Assembly (NCBI GenBank): GCA_002335865.1
Contig: DDCY01000017.1
Span: 45,003-109,002, forward strand
Length of the DNA stretch: 64,000 nucleotides
Direction of reading: 5' to 3'
Origin: Saprospiraceae bacterium UBA1994
GTDB lineage: Bacteria > Bacteroidota > Bacteroidia > Chitinophagales > Saprospiraceae
Shown: piece by piece, positions 17,482-26,081 of the stretch
Position numbering within the stretch: position 1 is the stretch's first letter
How the letters are laid out: each line of letters starts with the position of its first letter
The notes under the pieces: model-generated
Told to the model about the DNA's origin: nothing
The model's database searches: none
Seen by the model: only the letters and a program-made list of their open reading frames with translations
Made by a program: the position numbers and the translations under genes

Positions 17482-18660
17482 ATGGAATTTATACTTACGG
17501 AAGAACAGTTAGCGGTAAAACAAGCAGCGAGAGAATTTGCACAACAAACTCTACTGCCTGGAGTTATCGAAAGAGATACACACATGACCTACCCTACCGA
17601 GCAAGTGAGGGATATGGCAGAAATGGGTTTTCTCGGTATGATGGTATCACCTGAGTATGGTGGAGGGGGAATGGACACCCTGTCTTATGTGTTAGCAATG
17701 GAGGAGTTATCTAAAGTAGATAATAGCTGTAGTGTGATTGTCTCTGTAAACAACTCATTGGTTTGCTGGGGATTAGAGACTTATGGAAATGAAGAACAAA
17801 AGCAGAAATATCTTACTAAACTCTGTATAGGTGAGTGGATTGGCGCTTTCTGTCTATCAGAACCAGAAGCAGGAAGTGATGCTACAAGTCAGCGTACAAC
17901 AGCGATAGACATGGGCGACCACTACATACTTAACGGCACCAAAAACTGGATTACTAACGGAGGTAGTTCAAAGGTACACTTGGTGATCGCCCAGACTAAC
18001 ATTGAAAAAGGACACAAGGGAATAAATGCATTTATAGTAGAAACAGCCTGGGAGGGTGTCGAAATAGGCGCTAAAGAAGATAAGTTGGGTATTAGATCGT
18101 CTGATACGCATACAGTCTTATATAATGATGTAAAAGTACCTAAGGAAAATCGTATCGGCGAAGATGGATTTGGATTCAAATTCGCTATGAAAGTACTTTC
18201 TGGTGGTCGTATAGGTATCGCAGCTCAAGCATTAGGTATTGCTTCGGGCGCATATGAGCTTGCTGTAAAGTACAGTCTAGAAAGAGAAGCGTTCGGAAGA
18301 CCTATTGGGCAACACCAAGCAGTCGCATTTAAGCTAGCTGACATGTCTACTGACATTGAGGCGGCAAGATTAATGGTGTATAGAGCGGCATGGATGAAAG
18401 ACAACGGTCTTGACTATACGTCTGGAGCTGCTATGGCTAAATTAATAGCCTCGGATGTAGCCATGAAACACACGGTAGAGGCAATACAAGTACACGGTGG
18501 ATACGGGTTCGTAAAGGAATATCACGTAGAAAGACTTATGAGAGATGCCAAGATCACACAGATCTATGAAGGCACTTCTGAGATTCAAAAGCTAGTAATT
18601 AGTAGAAACATTCTCAATGGAACCCTATACGAACCTTTGTGGATGCCTTGTCAATCATAA
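17482..18660 (+). CDS. Acyl-CoA dehydrogenase (short-chain type)
   Basis: A 392-residue FAD enzyme that introduces the alpha-beta double bond in acyl-CoA during fatty-acid or branched-chain amino-acid breakdown. I start it at the ATG at 17482 (MEFILTEEQLAVKQAAREFA), since the family begins there; an upstream in-frame start at 17440 adds 14 unlike residues. The FAD/substrate signatures AFCLSEPEAGSDA and WITNGG are present, as is the RIGIAAQALGIA helix. The catalytic base is the glutamate in QIYEGTSEIQ, in the position used by short- and medium-chain enzymes, and the GGYGFVKEYHVERLMRDAK block is intact. Substrate length cannot be fixed from sequence. Confidence 0.93.
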   Translation: MEFILTEEQLAVKQAAREFAQQTLLPGVIERDTHMTYPTEQVRDMAEMGFLGMMVSPEYGGGGMDTLSYVLAMEELSKVDNSCSVIVSVNNSLVCWGLETYGNEEQKQKYLTKLCIGEWIGAFCLSEPEAGSDATSQRTTAIDMGDHYILNGTKNWITNGGSSKVHLVIAQTNIEKGHKGINAFIVETAWEGVEIGAKEDKLGIRSSDTHTVLYNDVKVPKENRIGEDGFGFKFAMKVLSGGRIGIAAQALGIASGAYELAVKYSLEREAFGRPIGQHQAVAFKLADMSTDIEAARLMVYRAAWMKDNGLDYTSGAAMAKLIASDVAMKHTVEAIQVHGGYGFVKEYHVERLMRDAKITQIYEGTSEIQKLVISRNILNGTLYEPLWMPCQS

Positions 18661-18741
18661 ATACTTGGCTATTTGGTTGCTGGATATAGCACCCTGTATA
18701 TGATAACTTATTAGCTAGTCACTGAATGTTGGTTACTAAAA

Positions 18742-19818
18742 ATGGGTAGAACATTTCATCTATGTACAATTACTGGCATTCCCTTAAAGGCTCACTGGTC
18801 TATCGGACTAACTCTACTATTTGTAGCTTATGTTGTTCATCTTCACAACCTAACAGTTGCCGCGAGTGTTGGGTTTGTCTTGTTGGTCTTAGTAATGTTT
18901 GTCTGTATAATTCTACACGAATTCGGCCACTCTATGGCAGCTCGTAGGTACAGTATAGAGACACTAGATATAATTATATCTCCCATTGGTGGGTTAGCGA
19001 GATTACAAGACGTTCCTGAAGAGCCCAAAAAAGAAATAATTGTTGCCCTAGCTGGGCCAACTGTAAATGTTGTGATTGCAACAATTGTTGGATTCTCCCT
19101 GCACTTCATATTGGGCACAAGGCTTATTCCTGATAGTGACAGCCTTGAGCTACTTGGGTCCCCTATCAACTTTCTAAGGTTTGTCTTTACGATCAATATA
19201 ATGTTGTTCGTCTTCAACCTAATTCCTGCGTTTCCAATGGATGGTGGTAGAGTTCTCAGGGCCCTTTTATCAATAAAGCTCGAACGGGTGTTTGCAACTC
19301 GTGTAGCTATGTGGCTTGCAAGATTAATTACATTTGCATTTATATCATTAGCAATATCTAGTAATAATATTACGCTTGGCTTGATTGGGGTTTTCATCTA
19401 TGTTGTGTCTGGCAAAGAATATGCTTATGTCAAGACCGCGAAGAGGGCTTCTTCGAAAGTGTCAGAGGTCTTAAGGTTAGAATACACAAAATTAAAAACT
19501 ACAGATCCATACCGAAAAGTAATAGACGCATACCGCTCTAGTAACGAAAAAAGTTTCTTGGTGTATGACGAATTAGAAAACCTGGTTGGTGCAATTCCTG
19601 AAGTGTTTATCAAAGACTCTGTCAAAAATAAGAATGGTCCTGAGGTTATCTCAGATCTTATGAGCACCAAAGTGGCTATTGTCTCTCCCTCTTCTACCTT
19701 ACAAAAAGTGGCTAACATGATGAACCAAGAAGGCATAGCAATCTGCGCAGTAAAAGATGGTGAAGAAGTAATTGGCGTCATTGATAGGTATGCCGTAGAG
19801 ATGTTTATGAAAAGGTAG
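18742..19818 (+). CDS. M50-family site-2-type metalloprotease with CBS domains
   Basis: A 358-residue membrane protease of the Rip3/SpoIVFB-like subgroup with a C-terminal CBS pair. The zinc motif HEFGH is at 59-63 inside a membrane segment, and the third ligand is in NLIPAFPMDGGR (aspartate about 167); about six hydrophobic segments cover residues 15-225. The C-terminal part (about 240-358) has the CBS pattern DLMSTKVAIVSPSSTLQKVANMM...VIGVIDRYAVE, which usually senses adenine nucleotides. Such enzymes cut membrane-embedded anti-sigma factors or small peptides; no such target is adjacent. It follows the acyl-CoA dehydrogenase gene after 81 bases and its stop is only 2 bases from that of the convergent suhB-like gene. 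Confidence 0.9.
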   Translation: MGRTFHLCTITGIPLKAHWSIGLTLLFVAYVVHLHNLTVAASVGFVLLVLVMFVCIILHEFGHSMAARRYSIETLDIIISPIGGLARLQDVPEEPKKEIIVALAGPTVNVVIATIVGFSLHFILGTRLIPDSDSLELLGSPINFLRFVFTINIMLFVFNLIPAFPMDGGRVLRALLSIKLERVFATRVAMWLARLITFAFISLAISSNNITLGLIGVFIYVVSGKEYAYVKTAKRASSKVSEVLRLEYTKLKTTDPYRKVIDAYRSSNEKSFLVYDELENLVGAIPEVFIKDSVKNKNGPEVISDLMSTKVAIVSPSSTLQKVANMMNQEGIAICAVKDGEEVIGVIDRYAVEMFMKR

Positions 19819-19820
19819 GG

Positions 19821-20603
19821 TTACCTATTTAAAACCTTTTTCACTATATCATAAAACTGTGGTGCGGCGGCCATGGTTTCTTTTCCGCTATAGCCTTTTT
19901 CAACACCATTGTAATCGGACACCTTTCCGCCCGCCTCTCTCACTATAAGTATGCCTGCCGCTACATCCCATGGGTTTAGCATCGACTCATAGTATGCGCC
20001 AAACCTACCACACGCAACATACGCAAGATCTAATGCGGCCGATCCCATTCGTCGCACTCCTCGAGTATTCATTAACAACTCTTTAAGACAGGCAAATAAC
20101 TTATCGGTATCATATTCGTTTCTATAAGGAAACCCTGTAGCGATTAATATATCTCTATACTCTGTTCGTTGTGATACTTGTATTGGCCTCCCATTTAAAA
20201 ATGCGCCACCACTTTTACTCGCATAAAACTGTTCTTCACTATTTACCTCATGTACTACACCTATCAACAGCTCTCCTTCGTGAGCTAGTGCAACACTAAC
20301 TGCAAAGTGTGGGATGCCCAACAAAGAATTTGTTGTGCCATCTAATGGGTCCACAATCCACATGTATGGCCTTAAGGCGTACTCAACAGTATCCTCTTCT
20401 GTGAGAAACCCTGCCTCAGGAAGTATTTTAGATAACTCCTTTACAAGTATTCGTTCAGCACCTTTATCTACAAAAGAAACTAGACTGTTAAGGTCTTTCT
20501 CTTCAATGTCAGCGGTAGTTACTTTTACTATTTCTCTCTTAATATAAGCTGCGGCTAGGTTGACGGCAGCGCGAGTTTCCGTAAGTATTGACGGTAAGAC
20601 CAT
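19821..20603 (-). CDS. Inositol-monophosphatase-family phosphatase (SuhB-like)
   Basis: A 260-residue Mg-dependent phosphatase. Metal-binding motifs are visible: the glutamate in FLTEEDTVEY (about 68-72), WIVDPLDGTTN (about 82-92) and the C-terminal NPWDVAAGILIVREAGG. Length is normal. Substrate may be inositol 1-phosphate; the family also includes 3'-phosphoadenosine phosphatases (CysQ), which matter where a sulfotransferase is present, but CysQ-specific features were not checked. It is transcribed in the same direction as yebC and nfu but a hairpin with a T-run sits only about 14 bases before its start codon, which could act as an attenuator. Confidence 0.87.
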   Translation of the reverse strand: MVLPSILTETRAAVNLAAAYIKREIVKVTTADIEEKDLNSLVSFVDKGAERILVKELSKILPEAGFLTEEDTVEYALRPYMWIVDPLDGTTNSLLGIPHFAVSVALAHEGELLIGVVHEVNSEEQFYASKSGGAFLNGRPIQVSQRTEYRDILIATGFPYRNEYDTDKLFACLKELLMNTRGVRRMGSAALDLAYVACGRFGAYYESMLNPWDVAAGILIVREAGGKVSDYNGVEKGYSGKETMAAAPQFYDIVKKVLNR

Positions 20604-20616
20604 TGTTTTTTTTCTT

Positions 20617-20642
20617 AAAAGAGCCCATCCTTAGATGAGCCC
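20617..20642 (-). terminator. Hairpin with U-tract immediately before the suhB-like start
   Basis: On the minus strand GGGCTCATC (20642-20634), loop TAAG, GATGGGCTC (20629-20621) forms a 9-base stem using two G-U pairs, followed by TTTTAAG and an A-run. On the plus strand the same bases would mispair twice, so the structure is directional. It may end the yebC-nfu transcript or regulate the downstream gene, whose ATG begins at 20603. Confidence 0.6.
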
Positions 20643-20698
20643 TTTCTATTATATTATATTTCATTTATGTTTTCTAAAACGACCCTCCGAATTCTTTA

Positions 20699-21310
20699 CT
20701 ACCCCATCTCCGCCACCACCTCTTTCACCTCAGGAACCATACGCTTAAGCATACCCTCTATTCCCGCTTTTAAAGTAACAGATGATGATGGACAACCACT
20801 ACATGATCCTTGCAGTATTACGGTTACAATTCCTTGATCAAATGATTTAAATTCGATATTTCCACCGTCCATTTCAACAGCCGGCTTTACGTAAGTGTCG
20901 ATCAATTCTTTAATTTTTTTAACAAGTTCAGCTTGCTCGCCAGTATACTCATATGCTACCCCCCTCTCTTCTTCAATCTTAGCCATTGCCTCAGTAAACC
21001 CTTCGGTAAGTATTACTTTTTCAGCCTCCACATATTCTTTAATGAACTGCTTTAGAGGAAGCATAATGTCGTCCCAACTGTAATTAAACTCCTTTGAAAT
21101 GGTTACGAAGTTATTACAAATATATACCCCTTTGACGTATGGAAAGTCAAACAATTCTGAGCCTAGTGGAGACCACTCTTTAGCTAAGGGCTCCTCTCTA
21201 AAATCCGCAGTTCCCTTATATAGCATCTTATTAGTAACGAACTTTAGAGACTCCGGATTGGGTGTCTGTTCTGTGTATAACATTACTGGACTTTTGGTTG
21301 CTGTATCCAT
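20699..21310 (-). CDS. Nfu-type Fe-S cluster carrier (Nfu_N + NifU C-terminal domains)
   Basis: A 203-residue protein with the same two-domain order as mitochondrial NFU1: an Nfu_N domain (about 10-95, beginning EQTPNPESLKFVTN and including SPLGSELFDFPYVKGVY) and a NifU-type domain (about 125-203) with the cluster-binding CSGC in ILQGSCSGCPSSSVTLK. It receives clusters from the scaffold and delivers [4Fe-4S] clusters, for example to lipoate synthase. Together with iscSUA and the ferredoxin in this window it suggests an ISC-based assembly line. It lies 78 bases after yebC on the same strand. Confidence 0.91.
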   Translation of the reverse strand: MDTATKSPVMLYTEQTPNPESLKFVTNKMLYKGTADFREEPLAKEWSPLGSELFDFPYVKGVYICNNFVTISKEFNYSWDDIMLPLKQFIKEYVEAEKVILTEGFTEAMAKIEEERGVAYEYTGEQAELVKKIKELIDTYVKPAVEMDGGNIEFKSFDQGIVTVILQGSCSGCPSSSVTLKAGIEGMLKRMVPEVKEVVAEMG

Positions 21311-21388
21311 TGTATCTTGTTTATATTGTTCTGTGTATTAAGTAAATAAAAACGCTCTTAGCGCAAATAAGTTTCTTTTATCGGTTGC

Positions 21389-22099
21389 TTATGCCATATT
21401 TGTGAAGATGTTCTGCACGTCTTCATCGTCTTCTAATTTGTCTAATAGCTTTTCGATATCTTGCATTTGCTCGTCTGAATAATCTACTGGTGAGGTGGGC
21501 AGTCTTTGTAAATCTGCTTTTTCTACCTCGATATTCATTTTCTCAAATGCTCCCGTAAGTGTACCGAAGTCCTTATAGTCTCCGTAGGCATATATTGTAT
21601 CATCGTCAGACTCGAATCTCTCAAGACCAAAATCGATCATCTCTAACTCCATCTCCTCTAGATCCATTTCGTTGGTCTTCTTAAACTCTACTACGACCTT
21701 GCGATCAAAAAGATACTCTAAAGAGCCATTAGGTACCATAGAGCCTCCTGTTTTAGAGAAATATGACTTTACGTTAGCGACGGTACGAGTAGTGTTGTCC
21801 GTGGCACATTCAACGAATACTAGAATACCGTGCGGTCCTTTGCCTTCATAATTGATCTCTGTGTAGTCCGTAGCATCCTTACCCTCCGCTCTTTTTATCG
21901 CTGCTGTGATATTATCCTTAGGCATGTTTTGCTTCTTGGCGTTTTGGATCGCTAGACGCAGCGTTGGGTTCATATCTGGGTCAGATCCGCCACTTTTTGC
22001 TGATACCGTGATTGCTTTGGCGAGTTTTGGAAATATCCTCGACATTGTAGCCCATCTCTTCTCTTTAGCTGCTCTACGGTATTCAAACGCTCTTCCCAT
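21389..22099 (-). CDS. YebC/PmpR-family protein
   Basis: A 236-residue protein, normal for the family. The N-terminus MGRAFEYRRAAKEKRWATMSRIFPK is the characteristic YebC beginning with a Bacteroidota-type MGRAFE variant; DITAAIKRAEG-like (PKDNITAAIKRAEGKD) and YEGKGPHGILVFVECATDNTTRT follow, and the acidic C-terminal domain ends in MQDIEKLLDKLEDDEDVQNIFTN. YebC proteins were annotated as transcriptional regulators; YebC2-type members are now known to act on the ribosome at proline stretches, and which type this is was not determined. A promoter lies about 80 bases upstream. Confidence 0.93.
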   Translation of the reverse strand: MGRAFEYRRAAKEKRWATMSRIFPKLAKAITVSAKSGGSDPDMNPTLRLAIQNAKKQNMPKDNITAAIKRAEGKDATDYTEINYEGKGPHGILVFVECATDNTTRTVANVKSYFSKTGGSMVPNGSLEYLFDRKVVVEFKKTNEMDLEEMELEMIDFGLERFESDDDTIYAYGDYKDFGTLTGAFEKMNIEVEKADLQRLPTSPVDYSDEQMQDIEKLLDKLEDDEDVQNIFTNMA

Positions 22100-22177
22100 C
22101 GTGAATTATCTTCTTTTAATATTTGCTCTAATAATACCGTAAAGGTAGTTGAACTTCCTGTGATAATAAAGGCTCAA

Positions 22178-22208
22178 CAAATATAACTATAACAACAAAA
22201 ATACCCAA
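22178..22208 (-). promoter_or_regulatory. Candidate promoter of the yebC gene
   Basis: On the minus strand TTG (22208-22206), a 20-base spacer and TATATTTG (22185-22178), 78 bases before the start codon. The -7 box is an exact TAnnTTTG; the -33 element is only the TTG core. Confidence 0.5.
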
Positions 22209-22363
22209 TATCTACAGGTCAACACTTACCTCGGCTCTTGAAGATTATAGAAATATGGTGAAAGGTTTTTTAATATAAGAAACGGGGGAAGTGGGTGGGC
22301 CTTTTTTAAAAAGTTTTAGGTATTCTGTTCTCTGTTGTTTTAAAGTCGTTTTCCTGTATTTAA

Positions 22364-23062
22364 ATGTATTTTTGGCGAGTACGTAAATCGTCTTTTTTGA
22401 AGAAATCATTGCAGTGGGCGTCTCTTATTCAGAACAAGAGATATCTCGGTATTTGGATAGTCTCTCTAATCACAACACTTACGGTGTTGGTAATCGTAGG
22501 GTTATACCTCTGTTATAATGAGTCTAGGACCAGTGGTACTGTACTCGATGATTTTGTTTTGGACAGAGTCTTACCAAGAGATGTTAGTACAATACTATTC
22601 TCAATTACATGGATATGTATATTGGGTGGTCTCCCTATCTTACTTCGAACTCCCGAACGAGCAATGAGAGTTTTCTGGGGAATAAGTGTAATGGGTCTCA
22701 CTAGGTGCATCGTTATGTATCTGGTTCCTCTCGAGCCGCCAATTGGCATTATTCCTTTGAGGGACCCTTTCGTCGAAGGTGCGTTTTACGACAACAAGGT
22801 GCTCGTTAAGGATCTATTTTTCTCTGGACACACTTCTAATATGGTGTTGTTAACCCTGTTAATGGATATTAAGTGGCTCAAAATTATATTAGCCTTCGCT
22901 TCTGCTGCGGTAGGCTACCTTTTGTTGGTGCAACACGTACACTACGCTGTTGATATTATAGCTGCTCCCTTTTTCGCATATCTCGCATACCGAGCGGCAT
23001 TCGCAATAGCAGGTCGATTAGTGCCTAGGTGTTTTAGAGTAACCCCAGACACCGACTTTTAG
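22364..23062 (+). CDS. Sphingomyelin-synthase-like PAP2 membrane protein
   Basis: A 232-residue integral membrane protein with about six hydrophobic segments. The pattern of a short loop motif MYLVPLEPP (about 118-126), then KDLFFSGHTSNM with H156, and VQHVHYAVDIIAAPFF with H193 and D197 matches the H-H-D triad arrangement of the sphingomyelin-synthase/PAP2-like C family rather than the classical three-motif PAP2 lipid phosphatases. Such enzymes transfer a phospho-headgroup between phospholipid and ceramide-type acceptors, or act as lipid phosphatases. Many Bacteroidota make sphingolipids, so a ceramide headgroup transferase is an attractive but untested assignment. It is monocistronic, divergent from yebC. 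Confidence 0.75.
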   Translation: MYFWRVRKSSFLKKSLQWASLIQNKRYLGIWIVSLITTLTVLVIVGLYLCYNESRTSGTVLDDFVLDRVLPRDVSTILFSITWICILGGLPILLRTPERAMRVFWGISVMGLTRCIVMYLVPLEPPIGIIPLRDPFVEGAFYDNKVLVKDLFFSGHTSNMVLLTLLMDIKWLKIILAFASAAVGYLLLVQHVHYAVDIIAAPFFAYLAYRAAFAIAGRLVPRCFRVTPDTDF

Positions 23063-23540
23063 GGGCTCTAATTAGAGTACTTTTCTAAAATTTCTATTTA
23101 TTTTTTTTACGGCTTTTAATATGTAGTTGCTACGGTAAGTAGTTGTCTAAACAGAGTCGAATAGGGATGATCTGTGCGGGAGGACAATTGGCACTTTATG
23201 GTCTATTGCCGTTTAGAAGCCCTAAGAAAAATAGACGTGCTTTTAGTTGTGAATTTCCCATAATATCCAACACCAACAAAAAGAGAGCTAGAAAAATAAA
23301 AAATTTCTGGTTGTGATTGGAGCGAAAGATGATAGTCGTTTGATGAATTTTTTGTTGTATTGTAACAACTCTTCCATCAATTTTTCGTGATCTTATTCTT
23401 ATCAATATAAGTTTTCTCGTAAACTCTTTGTCTTTCTGGATTTAAAACAAGCCCCCTGTTCCTGGTTTGTACACTTAAAAAGCCTTCACTTCTTTGTATG
23501 AAAAGTGAAGGCTTTAATTTTTTACAAAACCACTTAGACC
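23063..23540. other. Intergenic region between convergent PAP2-like and M1 peptidase genes
   Basis: About 480 bases with no convincing gene; the only notable element is the hairpin terminator near the right end, listed separately. Confidence 0.5.
23479..23515. terminator. Bidirectional Rho-independent terminator
   Basis: AAAGCCTTCACTT (23479-23491) pairs perfectly with AAGTGAAGGCTTT (23503-23515) around an 11-base loop. A T-rich tract follows on the plus strand and a shorter one on the minus strand. It ends the M1 peptidase gene, whose stop is at 23541. Confidence 0.8.
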
Positions 23541-25877
23541 TTAAGATTTAATGACCTTTTTGGCCCTATTGGCTCTTTGCATTGGGTTTTCTCCTGAGCG
23601 CGCCCCCCTTTGCCTTGGTCCGCTCTTAAATGTTTCAAATCTACTTATTGCTTGTCTTGCTGGATAATAATTGTTGTTAGTGTCTATATCTGCTGTTTCT
23701 AAGAAGGGGTCTAAAACAATACTTTTAACTTCCTTGTCTGTAGGGAAAACTTTTGTTACTTTGTCCGATCCAAATTTCCATATCTCTGCCGGTATTCTAA
23801 ATACCTCTGTAGTTCCATCTACATATTCAAACTCTAAGATGACTGGCATTACTAATCCTCCCACTTTTTTAATTTCTACTTCATAATAGTTCTTCGTGTT
23901 GTTGGACAACAACCTGTCTTCTTTAGACATGTTAGCGACACTCTTTTTATACTCAGCCTTATCAATAGCATCTTTAGTCAACTTATCATAATTCGTATAG
24001 TAGTCATCCAGCGAGGGGTCTCTTTCATTGTAGGTCTGTTTAATCGCCTCTTCGTTACGTATCGAGCTGATATTTCTTCTCTCTTTGGCTTTATCTGATC
24101 TTGCTACTTCCTCTTGCTTGGTTGGGTCTTTAGGGTCTACTTTGAAGTGTTTAATAGATCCGAGCGCTAAATCTACATGATCATTGGTATAGAACCACCC
24201 CCTCCAAAACCAATCTAAATCTACACCGGACGCGTCTTCCATGGTGCGGAAGAAATCTGAGGGTGAAGGTGATTTGAACTTCCATCTTTCAGAGTACTCT
24301 TTAAATGCATAATCAAACAAATCTCTGCCCATAATTGTCTCTCTCAAAATATTGAGCGCTGTTGCTGGTTTAGAATATGCATTAGACCCGAACTGATAAA
24401 TAGATTCTGAGTTCGTCATGATCGGTGAGATGCGTGATTTATCTCCACCCATATAAGCTGTAATCTTTTGCGCCTCTCCTCTACGTGATGGATAGTTTCG
24501 CTCAAACTGTTGCTCCGATAAATATTGAACAAATGTGGTTAAACCCTCATCCATCCAAGTCCATTGTCGCTCATCAGAATTTATGATCATAGGGAAGAAA
24601 TTGTGTCCCACTTCGTGGATGATTACACCGATATGTCCGTACTTCATTCGCTCACCGTATGTACCATCGTCTTCACATCTCCCATAGTTGAAACAAATCA
24701 TCGGATACTCCATACCCATGCTTCCATCAATAGACCAGGCCACCGGGTAAGGATAATCACAAGAATAGTGTGAAAACCAATAAAGTGCATGAGCAACAGC
24801 CTTGGTGCTATACTTTGACCACAGGCAATCACCTTCTTTGACGAACATACTCATCGCCATTGCGGTCTTGCCACTTGGCAATTTTACGTTCAATGCGTCC
24901 CATATAAATCTTCTTGAAGTAGCAAAAGCAAAGTCCCTTACTTGATCCGCACGAAACTTCCATGTCTTGGTGTTAGTTGCTTTTGCTTTCATACGATCAT
25001 CAGCCTCTCCTTTCGTTGCGATTACTATCGTATTTACAAAACTCTCTCTTGCTTCTTGTAGTCTTTTCTTTTGGGTGGCCGTTAATACCGCCGATTCATT
25101 TTGAAGAGTGCCTGTTGCTGCCACCAAATGATCAGACGGTACTGTGATTTCAACATCATAATCACCAAACTCTAACGTGAATTCTCCCCTACCTAGAAAC
25201 TGTTTGTTTTGCCACCCGTCTTGATCGGTGTATTTGCAGAGTCTTGGAAAAAACTGCGCGATACAGTATACATTATTACCGTCTTCTTTAAAATGCTCAT
25301 ACCCCGATCTTCCGCCTATTTCTCTTGTATTATTAATATTATACCACCACTTAATAGAGAACGATGTTTTGCCTCCGGCCTTCAGCGTCTTAGGTAAATC
25401 TATACGCATCATTGTCTTGTTGATCATATACTTTAAGTTACGACCCGTCTTGTCTTTCACCTCTTCGATATTAAACCCCCCCTCAAATGACGGTTCCAAA
25501 GCGGCCAACGCTCTAGTACTTAACTTTTTTCCTAATTCACCAGTCTTAATGTGGTGCGAATCTGAGCCTTTTGACCTAACGTTTTGGTCTAACTGGATCC
25601 ATAGATATGTGAGTTCGTCCGGAGAGTTGTTGATGTATGTAACAGTCTCGTGCCCATAAAGCTTTTGGTTGTCGTCATCTAGTCTCATTTTTATTTTATA
25701 ATCCACTTTTTGCTGCCAATATTCAGAGCCGGGAGCTCCAGATGCGGCCCTATATTTATTAGGGTCAGGCAACTCTTGGTTAAGTTGTTTAAATGGATTG
25801 TTGTTAAGGTTCTTTTGTTGTGCATTACCCACAAAGGCAATAGATACAACTAGAAGTGTAATAAAAATAATTCTCAT
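23541..25877 (-). CDS. Secreted M1-family zinc metallopeptidase
   Basis: A 778-residue protein with a signal peptide (MRIIFITLLVVSIAFVGNAQ). The gluzincin active site is HEVGH at about residue 420 followed after 18 residues by the third ligand glutamate (WMDEGLTTF), exactly the M1 spacing; the GxMExP-type substrate motif appears as SMGMEYPMI. An N-terminal beta domain carries the YxNNSPDELTYLWIQLDQN block seen in Bacteroidota M1 proteins. The C-terminus is a basic, disordered tail rather than a type IX sorting domain, so it is probably periplasmic or outer-membrane associated. It would trim peptides from the N-terminus during peptide scavenging. Confidence 0.91.
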   Translation of the reverse strand: MRIIFITLLVVSIAFVGNAQQKNLNNNPFKQLNQELPDPNKYRAASGAPGSEYWQQKVDYKIKMRLDDDNQKLYGHETVTYINNSPDELTYLWIQLDQNVRSKGSDSHHIKTGELGKKLSTRALAALEPSFEGGFNIEEVKDKTGRNLKYMINKTMMRIDLPKTLKAGGKTSFSIKWWYNINNTREIGGRSGYEHFKEDGNNVYCIAQFFPRLCKYTDQDGWQNKQFLGRGEFTLEFGDYDVEITVPSDHLVAATGTLQNESAVLTATQKKRLQEARESFVNTIVIATKGEADDRMKAKATNTKTWKFRADQVRDFAFATSRRFIWDALNVKLPSGKTAMAMSMFVKEGDCLWSKYSTKAVAHALYWFSHYSCDYPYPVAWSIDGSMGMEYPMICFNYGRCEDDGTYGERMKYGHIGVIIHEVGHNFFPMIINSDERQWTWMDEGLTTFVQYLSEQQFERNYPSRRGEAQKITAYMGGDKSRISPIMTNSESIYQFGSNAYSKPATALNILRETIMGRDLFDYAFKEYSERWKFKSPSPSDFFRTMEDASGVDLDWFWRGWFYTNDHVDLALGSIKHFKVDPKDPTKQEEVARSDKAKERRNISSIRNEEAIKQTYNERDPSLDDYYTNYDKLTKDAIDKAEYKKSVANMSKEDRLLSNNTKNYYEVEIKKVGGLVMPVILEFEYVDGTTEVFRIPAEIWKFGSDKVTKVFPTDKEVKSIVLDPFLETADIDTNNNYYPARQAISRFETFKSGPRQRGARSGENPMQRANRAKKVIKS

Positions 25878-25943
25878 TAATAGTTTTTTTATAAATAAAT
25901 CAAATAACAGTACGGTGGAAAGTACTGCGTCTCATAAAAACGC

Positions 25944-25973
25944 CAAAGTTAAACAATGGTTGTGTCTGACAAA
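25944..25973 (-). promoter_or_regulatory. Bacteroidota-type promoter of the M1 peptidase gene
   Basis: On the minus strand TTTG (25973-25970), 18-base spacer, TAACTTTG (25951-25944), 67 bases before the ATG. The leader contains a small hairpin, CAGTAC/GTACTG with an 8-base loop at 25908-25927. Confidence 0.55.
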
Positions 25974-26028
25974 ATCAAACATAGTGTGTTTTTTTGAAGA
26001 GTGGCGCCGACGTAGCCTTAAACAAAAT

Positions 26029-26081
26029 AAGCACCTACTGGTTCTAACAAACTTCTGCCCCTTCAAGGTTTATAGGTGCTT
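26029..26081 (-). terminator. Possible long-loop terminator at the end of thrB
   Basis: AAGCACCTA at 26029-26037 and TAGGTGCTT at 26073-26081 are 9-base inverted repeats overlapping the last codons of thrB. On the minus strand the distal arm is followed by ATTTTGTTT. The 35-base loop makes this less certain than the other hairpins. Confidence 0.35.

Noticed and set aside
18843..19397. 184-codon minus-strand frame opposite the M50 protease
   Set aside because: HEFGH and PMDGGR motifs establish the plus-strand gene; the reverse frame has no signature.
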